From Pycnopodia helianthoides (taxonomy: Eukaryota > Echinodermata > Asteroidea > Forcipulatida > Asteriidae): DNA of 64,000 nt. The notes beneath the pieces were generated by a model. It had not been told where the DNA came from. It did no database searches and saw only the letters and a list, made by a program, of their open reading frames with translations. The DNA is taken from contig CM063253.1 of NCBI GenBank assembly GCA_032158295.1, positions 6,789,001 to 6,853,000 of the forward strand, in the 5' to 3' direction. The position numbers and the translations under genes were made by a program. Every line of letters starts with the position of its first letter. Within the stretch, counting starts at the first letter, position 1. Shown one piece after another: positions 1 to 12,100 of the stretch.

Positions 1-79
1 CCATGTGGTTTATAACCAAGAGTAGATTATGGTTTGATAAACATTGACTACTTTCTGATTCTGGATGTTGTTTGTATAG

Positions 80-139
80 TTGGATAACGCTCGGATAGCT
101 GTGAGTAAGAGTTCTCCGATGATGGAAATGATTAACATG
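80..139 (+). CDS. ECPAS: ECM29 exon (first in window), 20 codons, phase 0
   Basis: Acceptor TTTGTATAG at 71-79, donor GTGAGT at 140. It encodes [20 protein letters not shown], and the MMExxNM motif matches the segment that precedes the VPRxCEL block in animal ECM29. The frame joins cleanly to the next exon. Sequence before 80 looks like intron. Confidence 0.82.
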
Positions 140-3100
140 GTGAGTAACTGACATCTCAATCATCACTCAAATCAGCTCTGATACTCATCAGTTGCTATGG
201 TTACTATATTTATTCACATTGTATGCAAAACATGAATGTGGGTAGAGTTGTGCGTTGGTTCTCTGCTGTGCTCAGAGGGTTTTTCTCCAGGCCCTCTGGT
301 TTTTTTCTCCTGCTGGAAATTTTTTATTTTTTTATCTGGTTGTGCTCCGTGGTCATATATATTGGTTGTAGCCGTGTCCTTTTTTTAATTCAGCTTCTCA
401 GCTGTGAGTAAAGATGATTAGCCTCCCAAAACCCTTATCGTGGTAGAGTAGGGGGTTAACCCTGGTGTGTCTGGTTCACATACATGTAGCAAGCACCCTT
501 GTGTAAAGGTTTCCTCAGGCTTGCGAGCTACAGTGGGTTAGTTCACTTTTGAGGCATCCTTGGTTTCATTACCAGAAATATGTCATAAGTAAAAAATAAA
601 TAGTGGCTACGGCTGGATCTCCACATTAACATATATTAGCTCTTTCAGTGCCAACTTTATATTAGGCGCTATATAAATCAAATATATTATTATTATTAAG
701 GTTGTACATTTACAATCTAATTTATGTATTACAAAAAGGTCAGCAGTTGTACATGTACAGCCCATAATATACATGTTACCACGAGAGGGCGTTATCACTC
801 AGGAAATACTATTGGCTTTGGGATGTACCAAGGTAACGCAAATCAGCGAGATACATTTTGTTTAATGAGAAAGACTTATGACTATTTTGTTTACAGAATT
901 TTGAAAAAACAAAAAAAAGCTGGGCACTTTGGTTTCAAAGCACAACAAATTGTGGGCACTGAGAGAGTTAAGGCTGCTTTTAGCCACAGCCACAACCGCT
1001 ATATGGGACATGGCCTTTACATAGGGAACTCGTGTCATGGAGACTGTCCAACCGTTGCTCATTGGGGTTTTTTTTTTTTTATTGCAGTGTGCGCAGCATG
1101 TAGACTCTGAAGTCTTGGTGGAGCTGGTGCCCAGGGTGTGTGAACTCGTACGCAGTGGAATCGGCATGGGGACTAAGGTAGGTCCAATGGGTGACCTTCG
1201 GGGACACTAGGTGGCAGCAAACTTAGGTCCAATGGGTGACCTTCGGGGACAGCAAACTTACCAGGGCCCAACATCTCGATCATCACTCAAATCAGCTCTG
1301 ATACTATGCTTACTATTCATTCACATCATATGCAAAACATGAATGTGGGTGAGTTGTGCGTTGGTTGTCTGGGCCCAATTTCATAGAGCTGCTAAAGCAC
1401 AAAAAGTAGCTAAGCACAACAAAAGTATGCTTACCAGAATAATGTTACCAGCCAAACTACCATGTCACATGTCCAACTTTTGACTGGTATCCTGCTCTTT
1501 TCTGTTTAGCTTTTTGTGCTTAAAGCAGCTCTATGAAATTGGGCCCTGATTGCAAGATGCAAATGTTGGCAGCTCTGGGACTAGATGTGGGAATCTGTAC
1601 ATGAACAATCCGAATATGTTGTATTTATTTATTATACTCTATTTATGTTTTATTATATGTATTTTTGTTGCCAAGGTTAAGCTTTTGTAATAACTAGTAT
1701 ACTTGTTTGGCCTTTTTTTAAAAAGATGTATGAAAATAAGCATGTTTAGGGAGTGCTGCTCCAATCTGTTTTTTATTAAACTCATTATTTATTTGGACTT
1801 TACAAAGAGATAAATGAAAAGAGCATCGGTGAAAGTTAAGTCAGTGAAAATCTCTTTTCCGTACTGAAAACGGTGACTTTTCCATAAAAGTAGCATCACA
1901 AGTAATATATATGTGGCCGAATTGGTTGACACTTCCAATGATAAGGGTTAATAACATTCTGACAAAGTCTTTTCGCATCCTTGGTTCATCCATGTCATCT
2001 TTTATTTACAGGCTGGCTGTGCTAACTTCCTTATACTTCTGACTCACCAATGCCCTCTGGATCTGGCACCATTTGCAGGTAAATTGAGTATTAATAGAGC
2101 CGTTATTATCTATTATAACACACCTCTTGCTAGTTCTGTATTCTGGTTGGCTGAAACACAGTCACGTGGGATGAACTATTATAGGCTAGTACATGAGATT
2201 TGCCCAACCATGAACTAGACATCGCACGCGTGTAGTTTGCGGGAAATAGTTCCCGAAGCGGGCAATAGTCTTTCAATTTTTGACTGGTTACAGCGCCCTC
2301 AAGAGGTTACCAGGCTCATCTTAATAAGAAAAAAGGCGGCGTCTGGATCGGATTACGGTAGTTTCTTTTCTTATATTTTGGACCGGGTTGTGTTATAAAA
2401 CACATATGGACTGTCATGATTCGGTCACTAGAGCTCGTCTATCTCCCCCCGGGCCTGTGAGTGACCAGAAGAGGGACCTATTTCCTGTTAATTTAGGTCC
2501 TTGGGCTGTTGGATGTGTGAATAAATAAATACACCAATTTTGTCTGTTTTCAGGAAAGCTTCTCAGTGCGTTTTTGACTGGTCTGAACGATAAGAGCTTG
2601 GCGGTCAGAAAATCAAACGCAGCAGCGATCGGTCATCTCATCAAGGTGAGGATATTAACAACTGGATCAGTGACAGGTCAACTTTGAAATGTCATGGAAC
2701 CTTATGATTTAGAATAAGAATTGTTTCTTCAGCCAATGATTAAAAATAATCTCAGGAATTTGAAATATTGGTCTCACATCATCATAGTTTTTTAATATAA
2801 AATACGATAAAACAGTATCAATACACTAAAAAAATATACATATTTAAATACCTGAAACTCCATTACTCTTAACATGGAAAATTCCCATTAGTTTTGGGGA
2901 ATTTCCAAAATTACTTTTGCTGTGAGAATATTGCTGTTATAATGAAACTATGACTTAAAGCCAAGTAAAGACAATGAACTTTTTCATAAAACGCATCAGA
3001 ATTTTTGAGAAAAATGCAGTATGTGTTCGGTGATTCAGCATTCATGCTGGAATCTAGGATTTACCTTCCAGGCCGGTCATCATGGCGGCAGACTCGTAAT

Positions 3101-6100
3101 GTATGTCTATACAACAAAAGGATGAAGCTCTGGAATTGGGGATTATCAATTAATTCCTGGAGAAAGGGAGATTTTGAGCTGTCAGTCGACGTTTTCAAAT
3201 CAATAAATTGAATTTGGCTGAAGATTTTATGATGTTTCTCCCCCCTCCCACCCCCAGATTGCCAAAGACAGCAGTGTGGAGAAAGTGATAACAAGGTTAA
3301 AGAACTGGTACACAGAAAAAGATGGTAAGAGTACAAGATGGCCCCAAAAGATAATCCTGGAAAATGTTTTCCCAGATGAGTTTTTAAGCAGCATTCTTTT
3401 TTCTTCTTACCGATAGCTATAAATAATAATAGTTATACGTAATTCTTCTATATTGCTTTATCACAGCCGAAGGCGACTCAAAGCGCTTAGTTTTTAATGT
3501 GCAAGCTTCTTGTAATGCCCTCTAGTGTCAGTTGCTTGCCAGTTTAGTGAGTTGCTGATAGCGATACAGTTGCAGAGTTGATTGGCACATTTCTGGCGAG
3601 TGAGGGCGCACAACAAAGTGCCGAAGCAAAGCTGCAATATTTATGTGGAGCGTTGTGGATATTTCACACTTGACAAAAGTCCGACTTGGGTCAAGTCCAC
3701 TGTGCTCTCCGCAGGGTCCAATAATATTCTGACAAGCACAAAATATTTGCCAAGCAAAAACAAGCGGGGCATCCGTCACAACAGTATAAACTCTATGTCA
3801 ATTTGGCCGGTAACACCTCTCTACTGAGCAAGATTTGTCTGGGCTTGGCAAAAATTTAAGTAATAACCCACAAGGGAAACTGACTGGGTAAATTTGTGGA
3901 ACAATTTGTGGTTGAACAAAGAAAAGTTTTGTAATTGTTGAACCCCAAATTAGTCTTAGCAAAAATTACTACAATCCCGGCCAAAATGCTTGGGCCACGT
4001 GACAATAAACATACCCTCCCCGCTCCCCCGCTCAATGTTGTTAGGAGCGCAGACCGCTCAATGAGAACCAACATTGAACGGGGGCCGGGATTGTAGGTCT
4101 ATGATAACTTGTGATTCTTTGGTTTGTATTTCAGACGAACAGTTACACACAGCTTGTGGGCTGACGCTACAAGCGATGTCCAGGCACAGTTCAGATGCCT
4201 TCAAGCGGCACAATGCTCTCGCCATGCCGCTGGTGTTCCTGGCAATGCACGCCAAGAAAGAAAAAGGTCAGAAATATTTTCATTAACTCCTCATCTCACC
4301 TCACCAATCCTCTTGGGGGCCGAGTGGCCCATAGGGCTGCAGTGCGCTCTCTCCAGTTTGCTCTGTTTCTTGGCTGCAGGTTTTAGCTTCATTTTAAGAC
4401 TTACATGCTAGCTGTTTCCTTTTCTTCTCTACAGTACGCAGGGCTCAAATTTGGGGGGAAAATCCACAGGACCACAGGACTTGTATCACAAAATGTTTAC
4501 TGGACCAGAAATAATTTTACAAGACCAGATTCAAACTGAGAAAAGACTTCCTTGCACAGTTTAACTTGCAATTAATTGAACAAGCACTAAGAGAAGATTT
4601 ACCTCATTTGTCTTTAAGGGTATTTAGTAATAATAATAATAATAATAATAATAAATATATTTCAAATCATTACTCAAAGTCAACATTTGAACATAATTTT
4701 GTTTCTGTTCAAGATATTATAGAGTGAGGTACATGAATTGTTATTGAATTAAAAACGCAAGAACGCCGGACTTGTCCGGTCATGAGTTTACTGGCCCGAT
4801 GCTAAAATCACTGGCCTCAGACCTGCGGTCCAGTGTCAAATTCGAGCCCTGGTACGCCGTTGTGTTGTTCTCGGCCGTCCTACTTTCCTCCTGACCTCAG
4901 GAACCCATGTCATTGCTGTCCTGCAGTGGCAGTTTTCTGCCATTCTTAGAGCATGACCCACCCACTCTCCATCTTCTAGCCTGTACTTCTCGTTCATTAT
5001 CTCAAATTTCCCCGAAATGTCCTGCCCTGGCTTTAAATCTGAATTTGATATTGGTTCGGGGGATCAGGTTGGCTCGGTGGTTTTTTCCCTGCCTTTCACT
5101 TCTGTGGACCTTGGTTTGAATCCCACCTTAGACCGGAGCCCTGCATGTGGATTGGGTTTTCAGTACCTTCCTGATTGCGTGGGTTTACTCCACAAGTTAA
5201 TGACCATAAAAACTTACTTGGTAAAGAGCACTGGAGAGTTGTTGATATTATAAAACATTGTTAGAAACGACCCCCTTTGAAGTAGTGTAGTTTAAGAGAA
5301 AGAGGTAACTTTTCACACACAAAAATTATCTGAGAAGGCTTCAGGCATGAAGCCTTCTGAAGCCTTTCTCAGGCATCTGAAAGAACACAATTCTATGCAA
5401 CAAGGGTGCTTTTCTCTTTTCATTTTTTTCTTGCAACTTCCATGACCAATTGAGCTCAAATGTTTACAGTTCTTTTGTGCATATGTTGGGATACACTAAG
5501 TGAGGACACTGGTCTTTGACAATTACCAAAATACCCTGCCTTTATAAAAGCAGAAGAATGAGCAGAGAGCTTACATTGGTGAGAATGGTTGACAAACTTT
5601 GCTGAATTTGTTTTTATTTCCTTGATGCAGTGAGTGGACGAAATGAGGAGAAAGATTGTGTATGGGAAGAAGTCTGGCTAGACTCCACTCCAGGTAAGTT
5701 ACTTACCATGCATGGGTATCTACCTCTACGTGTGTAAATTTGTAACCCTCTGGCGCATTTTGTTGTGTTTTAAATTTCATAGAACTGCTTAAGCAGACAA
5801 TTTTACTTACAAACTGTGTGCTTAGGAAAAATTAGCAAGATACCAGTCAGAAATGGTGCATGTAACATTGTCATTTGGCTGGTAACCTTATTCTGATATG
5901 CAGAATTTGGTTTTATATTTAGCAAACTTTCGTGCTTAAGCAGCTTTATGCAATTGGGCCCTGGTAAGCAAAATGTTGTTGTCCTCAGCTCCTTTTTGTG
6001 CTTAAGCAGCTTTATGAAGTTGGGCCCTGGGGAGTTGTACACAACACGTAGGAAGTTTGTTTATTTTTTTTTTTTTTTTTCATTTTAGGGACAGAAGGTG

Positions 6101-9100
6101 GAATCAAGTTATACTTAGCCGAGATCGTCACGCAGACCAAGGAAGCATTGGGATCGCAATCCTGGCCTCGTAAAGCCCAGGCAGCCCGAGCCATGAGCAC
6201 CGTAGCTAAGAAGCTAGGCTCTAGACTCCAACCGCCTCATCTCGGGCGGTTACTGGCAGCCCTGGTTGCTGGACTCTCCGGTAGGACGTGGAATGGAAAA
6301 GTGAGTACGGCAAACCATAAAACAATACAGGGCCAGCAGGATTGTAATGCAGGGTTCCACCGTTAATAAAGTCAGATCATTATAAACCTTTGATTCATTA
6401 GTTTATTGATATATTTATTGATTTGTTTATTTTCTAGGATGAGCTGTTGAGATCGATTTCAACGGTCTGCACATCATGCAGGTGAGAATTCTGATAACTT
6501 AATAGTGTGACTTTAGACCTCAATCGCTCCCTGTATAAAAAAAAGAAGGGCACATCTGAGCACATACTCAGCGGTTGTATTTTACAATGTATGGTATAAC
6601 GGCTATGAACAACAGAGGAGTATAGAGTATTATATAACACCCAAGCAGATCCTTGCCATTTGATTGGAGGATTGTCCGTCACGTGATAGCAAATAAACGT
6701 ACCATTGCACGCTACGTCATTCACCGTGCATTTTTCGTTCCATTCACCGTGCATTTCTCGTTCCATCTGATTTGTTCTGTTGCACGGTGCGTACCACATC
6801 ATCGCGTGCGCGTGTCTTTGATAATGCAGAAGTACAGTTATACTGCAAGGCACATACTACATTACGGCGCCCACGTGTCTCAAAATAGCAGTACAGAACG
6901 CACTTAGTCACTGTTGAATCGAAACAAGCCAAACCAAAAGAAATGGGTGTAATGTCACAATTAAATACTGTACGCTTTGTTTGTTTTGAAAAGTTGTACC
7001 CTCCAATCAAAATGACAAAGATCTACTTGGATGTTATATAAAATAAAAAAAAAAGGAATGTTTTTCATTCATAAATAGTGAAAGATGGAATGTTCCATTC
7101 ATCTCGGCTCCCATTCCATCTTTCAACTCATGAAAATATTTGCACCATTGCACTCATAAACATTCATTATTTGTATATTATTCATTGACGATGTGCTCGA
7201 TAAGGGATGGCACGGATGGTTAGTGCATAAAGCACTAGCCTCTCACCACCGTGGTACTTTCCTGTACTGGAGGGTTTTTCTCAAGGCCCTCCGGTTTTCC
7301 CTCCTTCTGAAAAAAATCAAACACTTTTGATCTCTGGCTGTGCTCCACGGTCATACATGGATCAACGTGGCTGGCTGCTAAAGGTGCCCTTGCATGCCGG
7401 CAGCTTGACCACTTCGGATGGGACAGGAAGCCGCTGGTCCCGTGTGTTGTAAAAGAACCCAGTTACACTTATCGCTAAGAGAAAGGGGTTTGCCCCTGTG
7501 TTTCTGGCATAGTTGGCTGCAGAATGTGCCACATCACCTTGTAAAACCCTTACATATTGCTATATAAATGGATCTCATAATTATAAAAAATGAGCATACG
7601 AGTCTTAGTGGGGCAGGTAGGGGAAATATTTGGGGGCATTGTGCCGTTGATGGTACAAGCATGGAACTTTGCACAAAGTCAGTGTATGTTACGAGAATGA
7701 TATTTAGCTACAGGGCCGTCGCAGAATTGAATTTGGAAAAAATATCGGTAGAATAACAAGCAGTTTTTCAAAATTTTAAAAATGGCAGTCATTGCTGGTT
7801 GTACAACCTATATTTTGTTCAAAATTCAAATTTGGGATACAGCCAAAATCGTTCTCATGACATACACCCACTGTGTGCCGAATTCAAAGGTTGAACCATC
7901 AAAAGCACATTCCCATCACCTACCTGCTGTACTTTCTTAAACATCCGCACCTCAAAATAATGAGCAAGATGCGATGGCGCATCACAACTGCTTCATGTTG
8001 TAATTCTTTCTTATTCGGAATCACGCAGAGATGCTCTTGAGAATCCCGACGATGCGTACCCGGAGCAGCCCACCGTGGAGGCGGTCCTCACGGCCGTCTT
8101 CAGGGAGAGTAAGAAGGAGCGGATAGATTATAAGATCGTTGCTCTTCAGTGTCTCGCATCGTCTTGCAGGCTCATCGCATCGATCGATTCAAGGACGTTA
8201 CCGATATCCTCTTCCCGCTGCTATCCAAGGTAAACCAAAATTACAGAAAATGCGTCTTTTATTTGTTAGTATCCTTTTTCAGAGTATCATGGTGATTTTT
8301 CGGGATATGTGATTGATCCAACCCCCCCTCCCCCCGCTACCCTCAGGGGTAAGATTTGATGGTTGTGAACATTTCTGATAATGGCTTAGGTCTTGGTTTC
8401 CCCCTTTTCTTGACATCTGCTTGACATCTTTCAAGAAAAGGTTAATATAAGGGTCATGGAAAATTTCAAGAAATCTTGAGAATCCTAAAATATCACACAC
8501 CTGTGCAGACGGATACTCTTGTTAAAGGAACATTACAGAATTGGTAAGAAACATTTTGTAAAATGTACTTTTTGATCACAGATTTACACAAAACTTACAC
8601 GGTCTAATGATGATGATAGTAGAAAACATCCCTTGAAATATTTCTGTCTGAAATGCCATATTTGATGAGAAATGAATAAACTAATTTTCCAATTGGAGTT
8701 TATCGCTCAGTGAGCATTTTGTTCATTTGCTGAAGCTATATGATTTCATGCAAATGTGTAATCGGTTTTCTCACTATTTTCTCGTGACCCAGATGCCGAT
8801 CGATCTCAAACTTCTACAGGTTTGTCAGTTTATGCATATGGTGGATTACATAAAGTGCTTACACTGCCAGGAACTGTTTTGTTAGCAAAAACAATTCTGT
8901 AATGTTCCTTTAAGTTCCTTGGGCCGTCATCTTTTCAAGATAAAAAAAACAAAATGAAAAGACAATCTGGCAAGAAATGTTTCCTTTAAAATAAAACTTT
9001 TCATTTTCAGGAGAAGAAGGATGACGATGACTCTGACGATGAGTACGATCGGGAGAGACAAGATGCCAAACTTAAACTTCAGGAATGTGCGTATGAGAGT

Positions 9101-12100
9101 CTGGGAAAAGCGTGGCCACGTGAACGACAAACCCAAGGTGATCATAATAATAAATACTAGTTCTTATATAGCGCATTTCTCAACAGCGTATCAATGCGCT
9201 TTACATTAGTGCCCTGGTCATTGGGCCAATAGCATTCCTGTAATCTTTCTCAGCTCCCTGGGGAGTAACAGCCCTGTGCTGCCGTGGCGCTCCGAAAGGC
9301 TTTTTCAAACACAATATCAACCTCTACCCTCGCAGGTACCCATTTATACCCCTGGGTGAAGAGAAGCAATTATAGTAAAGCATCTTGCTCAAGGACACAA
9401 GTGTCCCCTAAAGGTGACCCCTCTCCTGCCGCTTCCCAGGTTGTATTGTAAATGTGGGTGTGATCCCTGGCTTACAGGTTGAATGGCTTCTGACTGGCAC
9501 CCCTGAACAAAGATATTTACAAAATAGGGAGAGAGCCAACATTACGGCTAGATAGCTCAGTTGTGTAGAGCCTCGGCATTTCAATCTGGAGGTCGCAGGT
9601 TCAAATCCCGCTCTAGTCAATTTTTCTTTGTTCACCCCCAAGATTGTTTTCAATCTAAGATCTTATTGATAGTAAGTTGATATCGATGCAGATCGTCCTG
9701 AGGGAGTGTTCACGTCTGAAAAGATACCATGATCTTCAAGAAACTTGTGTTTGAGTTTCTATTTGGTTCTTGACATGCATTATGCACCGTAACAAAACAA
9801 GTTACCCTTTCACTGTGTTTCTTCCAAACTGACCACTGTAAAAAGAGAGATTTGTAGAATATTTTGTCAAGAGTGCTGTGGGTTTGTCTTACTTGCTTCT
9901 TATCGTGTGTGTGCTTCACGAGTTTGTTGTGATTTCATTGTAGGCCGGATCAGGGGCATTGCACGGAGTGTGTGCTTCGTGCAGTGCAACCAGATGGTCC
10001 CTTTAAATCATTGTCATTTTATTTAACTTGTTTTGTTCTTGTTTTGTTTTCTTTCCTAAAATGTTAATTGACAATATAGTTTGATATCTTTCTTCTGGGC
10101 ACACAAAGTAATGTTGCTATTACTATTATCATTATTATTATTATGATTAGCTGTTATAGTACGAGATTTAAAATAACTCCTAGTTTAGGCCTACGTTGTA
10201 AATATTTCTCAATATGTAAACATTTTAAAGACATCACATGACATTGATTTCAAAGCTGATGTATTGGTTGTCTTCTATTTTTTTTTCCTTCCTGAAAAGT
10301 GCCTAATTTTGGTGTGGGGTGTTACACATAATTCTAATCCAATGTTTGTACATTTCTCCGGTATTGTAGATCTGTACCACCAAGAGTTCTGCCGTTACCT
10401 ATCAGATGGACTACAGAACAGTACCTTTAAAGTCCAAGTTACAATCCTCAAATCTCTAGGTCTATTTTTGGATAGGTAAGCGTTGTTGTTTATTTAAAAA
10501 ATCATTATTCTTACATTTTCCAGCGATTTTGACAAATCGTTTGAAACCATGGACAGCTTGTGTATGGTTTCCATGAAATCGGGAGTAGGTATACTGAAAA
10601 AAAGAGTTGTGATTCGACTTCCGGGTTCAATTTCCGGTTATGAGAAAGGCACGTTACCATAATTGCTTCTCTCTATCCAGGTGTGTAAATGGGATTGTGT
10701 GGACGGTATAGTGTTGGATTGACCCCTTAGCGCTAATGTAAGCAGCTTGGGGTTTTATGCTCCCTAGGGCGCTGAGAAAGTTAGAGGAATGGTCCGAGTA
10801 TGCCCGATGAACAGGGATATTAATGTTGTAAAGCACCTTGATCTAGCTACTAGGGTATGTGGCTATAAAAGAACCAATAACTATCATTCACTACACACAC
10901 ACGATCCTTGTCATGTCATTGAAACACGTGCAGTGTCATCCTTTATTTTGCCATGTATACTGTCGCGACGCTCCAAAATTTAAATATTGGAGTCCAAAAT
11001 GGACAATTATTGGACGCTTCACAGTGTCGTTTGCAAAATAATTATTCGCCACCCATTTGTCCAAAACGAGGCAAGGTCGTGCCATGACGGATTAGGTCGA
11101 TGCCACATGGAGTCATTCTTGTTGACTAGAAGGGGTTTTTTTGGGGATTTTCAGATGTGGGATGTGTTTTTTTTGTACCAAATAAAACTGACGAATGACA
11201 ATTTTCTGTGTATTTGGTTATATAAAACAAATAATGAATGCATTTTGTCCGTGCATTGTCGCATAATATAATCACTCGTTGAAATCTGGCTTTTCTAATT
11301 TAATCGGCTTCACATGAAGTGGAATAGTCCAGGACTCCAGGATGTCACCTCGCGATTATATTCTGCGACAGTGCAGTCATACCCATCCAACATTTAATGA
11401 TAAGAATAACCAGTTCTTATATAGCGCATTTTACAATAACGTATCAATGCGCTTTGCATTAGTGCCCTGGTCATTGGGCCGATAGCGTTCCTGTAATCTT
11501 TCTCAGCTCCCTGGGGAGTACACAGCCCTTGGCTTCTGTCAAAAGGCTTTTTCAAATGCAATATCAACATCTGCCCTTGCAGGTACCCCCCTTTTTACCC
11601 CTGGGTGAAAAGACCAATTATAGTAAAGCATCTTGCTCAAGGATACAAGTGTCATGACCGGGACTCGAACCCATACCCCAATGACTTAACCAGCTGAACT
11701 TGAATGTGATGCCCTAAACCGCTCGGCCGTGACACGCCACAATAGTTGTATATTAGTATCATTTGTTTCTTTGCCGTTATGTTACAGGTTGATGTTCCTA
11801 GTTCCCTGATATTACAGATATCGACTGCAAGTTCATGACCAGTGTCCTTCTAAGAATCATCCCTGATCTATGCAAATGTTTAGGTAAGTGGTGCTCAAAG
11901 TTGTTACTCTGGACTGCAGGCCTTGACTCCAGAGTTTTTAGTGTCCTTGTGTTTGTTTTGAATAAATAATACCTCACCTCCTCCTTAAAGGTATTGTACA
12001 CTTTTGGTAACAGCTCAAAATCAGTGTCCACATTTTGTGTGATTCAACATATGCATGAACAAAAAACCTGTGAAAGTTTGAGCTCAATTGGTCTCGAGGT

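Noticed and set aside
8150..8169. Very short intron (GTGTCTCGCATCGTCTTGCAG-like) explaining the frame break
   Set aside because: It would be about 20 bases, below any workable intron length, and removing it does not restore the required frame.
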